DNA from: an uncultured Eubacteriales bacterium
GTDB taxonomy: Bacteria > Bacillota > Clostridia > Oscillospirales > Oscillospiraceae
Assembly (NCBI GenBank): GCA_900319695.1
Contig: ONPN01000003.1
Location: 1-61,376, forward strand
Reading direction: 5' to 3'
Length of the DNA stretch: 61,376 bases
Positions 43,301 through 52,300 of the stretch are shown piece by piece. Both the position numbers and the translations under genes were made by a program. The notes under the pieces were generated by a model. That model did no database searches. It was not told the DNA's origin and saw only the letters and a program-made list of their open reading frames with translations. Numbering within the stretch: the first letter of the stretch is position 1; the number at the start of each line of letters is the position of its first letter.

Positions 43301-46300
43301 CCGGGCAGAGTGATCCTGAGCAAAATCGTGGCAGGCGGTCTTCTGGATGTGAGCTTCCGCCCCGCGGTCTCCGTCAACTATCTGGATGGCGCCTCCGGCG
43401 TCGCAATGGAAAGCGTGAACTTTGAACCCGTATTCCTGAGCAATACGGCCGAAGGCAACGCCACCCTCAGCGGCGACACGCTTGCGCGCTACCTGATATC
43501 CAAAGACGGAGACGAGAAGGTCTACGAGCTGCCTGACGGCACGATCCTAACCCTCAAAGACGGCAAGGTTGCCGACCTTGACGGCTACACGCCGCCCGCC
43601 TTCCAGAATGGCGTTTTCTGCCTCGACTGTGAGACGGACGCCAACGGTGTGAAGCATTATGTGACCTTCAATCCCACTACCGGTGAACTCACAATCGATG
43701 AAGGCTATACGGGCACGTACACCCTTTCCATTCCTTACGAAAGCGGAAGCTATGTCAATGACAATGTGAAGTACGTTACCGGCCTTGACATTGAGAGCAG
43801 CTCCGAAGGCAGCTACGCGCCGGTATCCAATTTGCCCGAGAGCATGCTGGTCAAAGACGACCAGACCGTCGGCGTCGCCACCGGCAAGAAAAAGGAAGAG
43901 TCTGTTACCACTGAACGGGTTGATAAAGAGGGCGATGACGCCGGAACCACTGAACAGACAAATGAGGACGGTTCCGTTACGACCACAACCATTGCCTACG
44001 CCGTGAACGGTGGCGTCGTGACAAAAACCACGACTGTCACCACCGTCTACAGTGACAGCACGAATAACGAAGGTCTCCGTCAGCTTCTGCTGGATTCTCC
44101 CGCTGTGCAGGCCGCGATCAATGCCAGCACACTCGCGAAAGGCAATACAAACACTGACAACGTCAAGTTCTATGCCCTTTCGTCGGATGTGTACATGGCG
44201 GTTTACGGCGAGAACAATGATGAGTTCCTCGGCTTCTTTGCCCTGGGCAAGCCGACCCTGAGCACCAGACCCACGAGCAGTACGAGCGGGAACACCACCA
44301 CGTCTACCTGGACCCAGTCCACGCCGGTTATTTCCCAGTTCACGATGACGGTTGATAAGGGCGCCGGTATGTCCGAAACCATCAACGTCAGCTTCAATCC
44401 CGGCGACACCTGCGTCACCGGTACCTACGGCCTTGGTAAACAGGCAGTCTATGACGGAAACTCCGGAAACGCTCCTGTTCTTACCGGCGGCAACGGCGGC
44501 AGCGTGACCTATCGCCCCTACACAATGATCGTCTATGAGGAGGACGAAAACGGAAATCCGATTGAGGACAAATACGAGTCCGAGACAGTGTGGTGCTATT
44601 GGGTCAACGGCTACCGCTTCACTGCGGGCAAGTCTCCCTTCCTCACGATCGACGCGAACAACTATTTTGTGATCGACGAAGAGCGTGATGATGCCGGCAA
44701 TGTCACAGGGGCCGGTACCGTTGCGCTGACAGCGAAGACCACATACAGCGAACAGGCGCTCGAGGATGTCTACGAAGAGGAGTACGTCAAGGTGCTTGAC
44801 GCGCAGAATCATATCGTGACTGAGCCTATGGTCATCGAGGTGTTGGACCCCATGGGTCAGAGATATCTGACGGAGCCCGCGCTCATTGATACGGCTCCCA
44901 CCGAGCCCATCTACGGCGAGGACGGCGGCCTCATCAATACCAAGGTTATCGTCATCCAGGAGACCGTGAATGTGGAGCTTGACGCGCTTGATGAGAACTA
45001 CGATGTGATCGTTGTGGAACAAGGCGAAGGCGACGAGAAGGAATGGGTCATTCAGAAGCAGACTGTTAATAAGACCTATTACCGCCTCGCCACGGAAGCC
45101 GAAATTGCGGCAATGAGCGACGAAGAAAAGGCAGCCGCGACGAAGTACCTGCAGGTCGAAGCGGTTATGAACGGCGACACTGTGGCTACCGTAGTAGTGA
45201 ACGGCACAGAACACACCTGCTACAGAGTCAGCAATGAGCTGCCCGTGACCGTCACCCAGACTGTGGCGAAGTACGAGAAAAATGTGATGCCTGTCATGGA
45301 GCAGGTCGCTAGCCGCGAGTCCCTCACCCTGAACCTCAAGAAGTCCGGCAGTGACTACACCATCACCGATACCGTGAAGGTCAGCGAAACCGCCGTGACC
45401 GAGACAGTGAACGGCGCAAGCTACACCACCAAATCCGACGGCTCTCTGACCTATACCAACGGCACTGCAAGCATTGCCTATGACGCCGCGAACGCCGCAG
45501 CGACCCTGACCAATCGCGATCTGCGCTATGAGTCCATCACCTCCTCCGTCTCCAAGACCGCGGATGGAAGCTACTACGTCTACACCGATGACGGCAGCTG
45601 GCAAAAGGCGACCATAGACAACGGTACCGTCGTCTATGGCGGAAAGAGCTGGCTCCAGCTCGGCAGCGACAGCGCGGAGCTCTACGGCACGGGGCCCAAC
45701 GGCCAGTGGCAGCATCTCTGGACCGTCTACAAGGACGAAAATACGGATCCGGTAAAGCACTACAACAGCCCCGAAACCATCAAGGCAAAGTGGCTTATCG
45801 ATGAGAACAATACCAACACTGCCAGCTACGGGATCGGCCATGTGGAGAGCAAGGCGAGCGATAAGGATCTGTGGCTCTGGTTCGGAGAAGGCAAGATCCA
45901 GACCGTAAACGAAAACGACCCGCAGTCCGTCGAGCAAAACTTCCAGAGCGGGAGAAACGTGTATGTCACAACGCTGGATACCGCAGAGCAAGACGACGGA
46001 GCGGATAGCGACATGAAATATCATTATGCCGGCAATCTGATCTCCCGCGACGAAACGGGAGAGAACGTCATCGGCAGAGGTAAACTGCACCGGACGATTA
46101 CAGCAGACAATGGAAACTTTAACTTCGTGGTGAACACCGTCGTAAAGGACGGCGCCGACGTCATAATCAGAGTGGAGCAGGGCAATATCACCGCGACGAA
46201 CTTCACGGTTGAGCAGGGGGCGAAAGTCCAGCTCTTTGCGGAGGATAACGGCCTGGAGGACCCGGACAAGTACGGTAATATCATTATGACCGGAGAGACC

Positions 46301-49300
46301 ATTCTGAAGGGCGACGTCAGAATGGAGGCCGAGAACAGCGTCACCTTTGACACCCTGGAGAGCATCGGACCTGTCAGCACCGGCAACGTCAAGAACGGCA
46401 CCCTCATCATCGGTACGGTTGACGGCGACGTGGAGATCGGGGAGACCTTCACCGCGAAAAACGGCGCCGACGTCAGCATCATCTCCGCGCACGGCAGTCT
46501 CATCGGCCATGAGCCGTGGACGGTCGAGGACGGCTCCAATGTGAAGGCGACCGTGTATAAGGACATCATCATCCCGACCCTGACCGAGACCGGCAGCGGA
46601 ACGAGCATGGATCTGATCTCCTACAACGGCGGCCTGAAAGGCGAGACCTGGCGCATCAGTGACGGCGCGGCCAACGTGGTCAATGTCCACGGCGATATTA
46701 TCCTGGATCAGGGCGACGGCCACGAGGGCGGCAACATCCCGCTGATAGTGGAGAACGGAGCAAAGGTTCATTTCATCAGCACCAACGGCGGCCTCTACAG
46801 AGCCAATGCCGAGGAGAAGGACAAGACCCAGAAGGTGAAAGATGATTCTGACAATCGTGAATGGCAGGTCATCGGCTCTGAGCTCACTGTCCAGGTGAAT
46901 GACAATCTGGTTCTCCCGACCGTGAAAGTCAAGGATACGGCGCGGGCCGGCAAGCTCAGCCTCGAGAGCACGTCGGAGAATCTCTTCTTTGACCGCATCA
47001 CCTCCAGCTGCTATGTGACGCTGGCAGCGAACAAGAACATCACGCTGCTCCATACCACGCTGCAGGGCAGGGACAACCACGCCGTCATCATCTTCAAGGA
47101 CAAAGAGTATGAGGGCGAGCGCTACAACGACGGTGATATCGAGACCGCGGCGGAGAAAGACAGCGACAAGAACTCCGGCCTGGTCCTGAGAGCCGGCGGC
47201 AACATCGGTCAGGCGGATCGCTGGATCTATCTGGATGTACCCGCTGCCCTGACGCCGACGATTCAGCTTGCGACGGACTTCTACATCGACGCTCAGGCCC
47301 TGAGCACGCTCGACTGGAATCTCTACAAGTACTGGGTGGCCGACGGTCACGCGGCGGAGAAGCTGGATGACAACGCAACCAGACTGAACTATCTCGGCGT
47401 CAGCGATCTGCAGTACTTCAACAGCCTGATGGGGCTCAGCGATAACGCGGCCCTGGCAAGCTGGATCATGGAACGCGCCGACGACGTCAACAACCGCGTC
47501 AATTCCTTCACGGGATATGCCGCCGACGGCTGGCAGAAGGGCTTCCTGACCGACCTCTACAACGAGACCTTCAATGCCAAAAAGACCGCAGACGAAATCA
47601 CCAATGAGGACGTCAAGAAGCTGGTCGGCAAAAAGCCTGCGGAGTTTGCGGGACTCTTCACAGAGCTCGAAACCGCGCTCAGCGGGGCTGACGGCGGGGA
47701 TCTCTTCACGATGGCCGCCTCGACCGTCGACGCGGCGCTCGCACAGAACAGCATCGGTGAGCAGGAGAGCGCGAAGATTCTGACCCGTCTGCTTGATAAA
47801 GATCAGATCAAGGACGACACGTCCCTCACGCACCTGGTGAACGACCTCTTCCAGCGCAGCAGCAAGTACGAAGCGGATCTGAACAAGCTCTACGACAACG
47901 CGATTCAGGAAGCGGTCGAAAACGCCGAGAAGGCGAAGACCGACCTGAACGACAATCAGACCAGACTGAACGGCGCCATCAGCAGTTACGCCGCGGCAGT
48001 CAATGGATACGCCGGTGCGCTTGACAGCCTCTCCGCCGGTATCGAAGCCGCCATCAAGCTGGCTCCGTCGGTTCTGGAGAATCTCCGAAAGAAGGCCGCG
48101 ACCGAAGCAAACAACGCCGCGAAGGCAGCAAAGGCCAACGGCGCGGAGTGGACTGAGGAGCAGCTGGCACAGGAGACCGAGCGGCAGTATCAGGCGCTCT
48201 TTGCGGCCGCGCTCGCCGAGGAAAAGCTTCCCACCGAAGCCGGGTACACCGAGACCTACAAGGCGACCATGGCGGTCCTTGAGACCTACATCGAAGCCCT
48301 GAAGGCCGCGAATACCCTGGACACCGAGAGGGAACAGAAGGAGGCTCAGAAGCAGGCCGACAGAGCCCTGAGCGACAGCCTGACCGCCGAGTTCAAGAAG
48401 CTCACCGACAAGTACTCCGACTACAAGAGCGAGAAGACTGTCAGCAGCAGCATCGAGTCTCTCAAGTCCCTGGCGAAGAACTATCTCAACGTCATTGACG
48501 ATCCGGAAGCTGAGCTCAGCGCAGTGGAGAATCTGCTCGACGAGAACCGGAAGCTGAGCCAGCGCGCACACGAAACCAACGACGGCTTCACCACCGAGAC
48601 CACCGCGGCGCGGATCGCGCAGGAGCTGGACGGCCTGCTGAAGGACGGCGGCATCTGGGAGACGAAGCTCGCGGCGATGAACGACAGGAAGACGGAGCTC
48701 GAAAGCGCCAAGACCGCCTATGACAACGCCGTGAAGAACAGAGCCGCCGACGCCGCTCAGCTTGAGGAAGGCTGGCAGATCGCCCGTGGGAACTACGAGA
48801 CGGCACTCAGTGAGCTCCAGACCACCTACGACAGAGTGTACGAGCTCGTGAACACCCATTACGATCAGCCGAGCCGCGCCCTGAATCTGCGCATCGGCGA
48901 GATGTACGGCAGCGCGTACCTCTACAATAACGGCGACATCAGCATCGAGGTCAATCCCGACTACAGCTATGGCACCGTGTACAGCTCCATTCAGGAGCGG
49001 GCAAACGCCGGCAGCATCACCGTCAACGACGACCACAGCAGCGACATCACCGTCGCGAACATCCGGTCCGAGCGAGGCGACGTCAGCATCACGAACACCC
49101 ACGGCGGCATCTTCGCGGCGGACTTGGACGACAGCAACAGCGCCTGGGCCGCACAGGAGTGGATCTACCGCAACGACGGTAAGACCTATCAGGGCAGATT
49201 CACCGGCAGCCTTGCAGACGGCAGTTGGGCCACCAAGCCCCTGAGCGATGACAAGTTCGTGGACAGCGACTTTGCCAGAAGCTGGTTTACAAGCGGCGAT

Positions 49301-52300
49301 TTCGACAGTGAACTGAAGAAGAACTTCGAGAAGGTTCACATCTTCGCCGGCAAGCTGACGCTCAGCGCAAAAACCGACATCGGCAGCGAGGACAACAGCC
49401 TGCTCACCGAGACCGGCTCCGCCGCTCCCGTGAAGGTCGCCAACGCCAGCTACGATGTCAATCCGTTCGCAAACTACGGCGGACAGGCTTATCAGCGCTT
49501 CGACGATGTCCATTACAACATCTACGATCAGCTGACAAGCGAAGACAAGAATCCCACAAATTACGCAAAGACCACCCTTGAGGGCCTGTACGGCGACAAG
49601 CTTGACCTCCTTCATACGGATCGCGGCGTCGGCCTGGCCGGTGACGGGGAAGCCCGCAGCGCGGCACAGATCCTGAAGGAAGCCATCGCCGGCGCGGTCG
49701 CTGACGGAAAAGCCAGGCTGGTCGAGCTGACCTGGACAGACGAAAGCGGCGAGCATCGCGACTGGGCTCTTGAGGTCAGCGTGCGTCAGGATTGGCTGCG
49801 TGAAAACGACGTCATCACGGGCAGCACCGTGAGCCTCACGGCCACCGACGGCAGCGTCCATGTCGATGAAGTGAAGGGCGACATTGCCGCTCTCAGCGTC
49901 ACCGCCGGGGAGGACGCGGTAGTCTCCGCCCAGAACGGCGAGCGCGCCATCGGCTCCGAGGACAGCCCGATCCAGGCAAATGTGGGCGGCTCCTTCACGT
50001 TGCTGAATTCCAACGCCACCTACATGAACTCCACCGGTGAGAATCTGAACCTCATCGGCACCAGCCCCAATACCCACTACGAGATCACCACGGCGAATGA
50101 CGGCAAGCCCCACAACGTCAGCCTCAGTGATCAGCACAGCACCGGCAACGCCACCGTGCTCAGCGGGTCCATCCAGGCAAACGGCGACGTCTCCATCGTG
50201 ACGAAGCTGGATATCGGAACCGAAAACACGCCGTTTGAGCTCGCGACGGGCCGCGACGCCAGACTCAGCGTTCAGGGCGCGAACGTCAACATCGAAGACG
50301 CCGAAGAGAACACCACCGTAACCCTGCATGACTCCGTGGTGAACGGCGATCTGAACCTGAATATGGCGGGCAGCGTTGTCGCTAAACCCGGCGACACCCT
50401 CTACGACACGCTGATGAGCGATCTGCTGGCCAAGCAGGAGACTTACAACGAGAAGCAGAACGAGCTCGCCGAGGCGGAGGCTCTGCTGAGCAGCGTCACC
50501 AACGACAGCATCGCGGAGAAGCTCCAGAACGCCAAGGATGAGGAAGCCGCCGCGAAGACAAAGGCCGAAGCAAAAGCGCAGAACCTTGAGACTGTTCAGG
50601 CTGCCGCCGAGACCGCAATCGCGGATAAGACGGAAGAACTGAAAGAGCTGAAGGAAGCGTACAAAGAAAAGGCCAAGGGCGAGAACGGTGCAGCTTCGGT
50701 CGGGGAACTCGATGCGCTTCTCAATCAGATCACCGCGAAGGAAGCGGAGATCGCCGAAGAGCAGGCGAAGATCGACACGGCCAGGAAAGAGTCTGCGGAC
50801 GCTGACGCGGCGCTGGCAAAGGCACAGGCCGCAACAGCGGAATACCAGCAGGTCTGGGACAGCATGAAGGACTACCCGACCAGAGCTGTGGAAGAGGCAG
50901 AGCAGAAGGTTGCGCAGGCCAAGAATGACATTGAGACTGCAAAGGCCAATATAAGCGCTGCTGAGCAGGCGATCATCGAAAGCGGAGACAAGCTCGCCGA
51001 GGCAAGCGGGGATGCGGCGAAGAAAGCGGACTATGACACCGCCAAAGCCGCCTATGACGCTGCGGAAGCCGCCGTGTCCGCGCTGGACGAGAATGATCCC
51101 GCCTACGGTGCCGCCAAAGCAGAGTACGACACCGCCAGACAGACAATGCTTGACGTGGTTGACGCTCTCGCGGCAGGCGTTGACGGGGAGAACAAAGCAA
51201 AGCAGTCCTACACGGAGGCCAAGGATGCCAAGGCAGCCGGCATTGAAGACAAGGCCCTCGCCGAAAGAAGGCTTGTTGACGCGGAGGAGAATCTCAGGAT
51301 TACTGAGCAAGACGTGAAGGATCTGAGAGACTATGCGCAGAAACAGGTCGACGCGAAGGAAGCGGAAGCGAAGAAAGCCGGCGAAGAGCTGGATCGGCAG
51401 AAGACCCTGATGGAGGCCCAGCTGAACCTGAACGAGGCGCAGAAGGCCGAAGACCGGGCGAAGGAAGTCTACGAGGCCGCGAAGGCCGCGGATCCGAAAG
51501 AGAGCAGGCCCGAGACCAGGGAAGCCGGACAGAAGGCGCAGATGGCGGAGAACGCCAGAGTCGCCGCCCAGGCTCTGCGCGCGGCTGAGGCCAACGTGGC
51601 AGCGGTCTACGGCAATCCGAACAGCAACGAGAACGACAAGCTTCTCGCCGATACGGCTGTGCAGGAGATCAAAAAGGTCATCGCCGCTCTGCAGCGGGCT
51701 GAAGACTACGTCAGCGGCAATGATGGCGCTGTCGCCCACGAGGCAATGACGACCCAGGCCAATCTCGGAGAGGACGCCAGTGACCTGGATGTGGCCCTCG
51801 AGCAGCAGAAGGCAGCCATGGATCGCCTGAACGCCATCGAGCGGTACGCTGAATGGACCGGCAGCGGCATGGACGATGAGCACAAGACCCAGGCCGGGAC
51901 AAATCTGCAGGCCGCGAAAGCCGAGTTCGAAGCTTCCGAAAATGCCTACGACGAGCAGGTGAACACCATTGAGGCCAGACAGCGGCTCGAGCAGGCGCAG
52001 GAAGAACTCGAGCAGGCCAAGGAAAACTGGAACAAGCTGCTCCGCGATCGAGGGATTGACCCCGATGCGGCCAACAGTGGGGAAAAGGTTCAGAATCTCC
52101 TCGCCAAGGCCATGGACGACAGCAAGGTCAAGGAAACCCGTCAGGCCCTGCTCAACGCCGAGGCCAATGTGGCAAAGCTCACCGGTAAACTGGACGCCCA
52201 GACCGGCGTGTCCAAAGGCGCTAACAGCGAGCTGCAAAAGTCCGAAGACGTGATGGCTAAGGTGGACAACACCAACAAGGCCATCAGCGACGAGGATCAG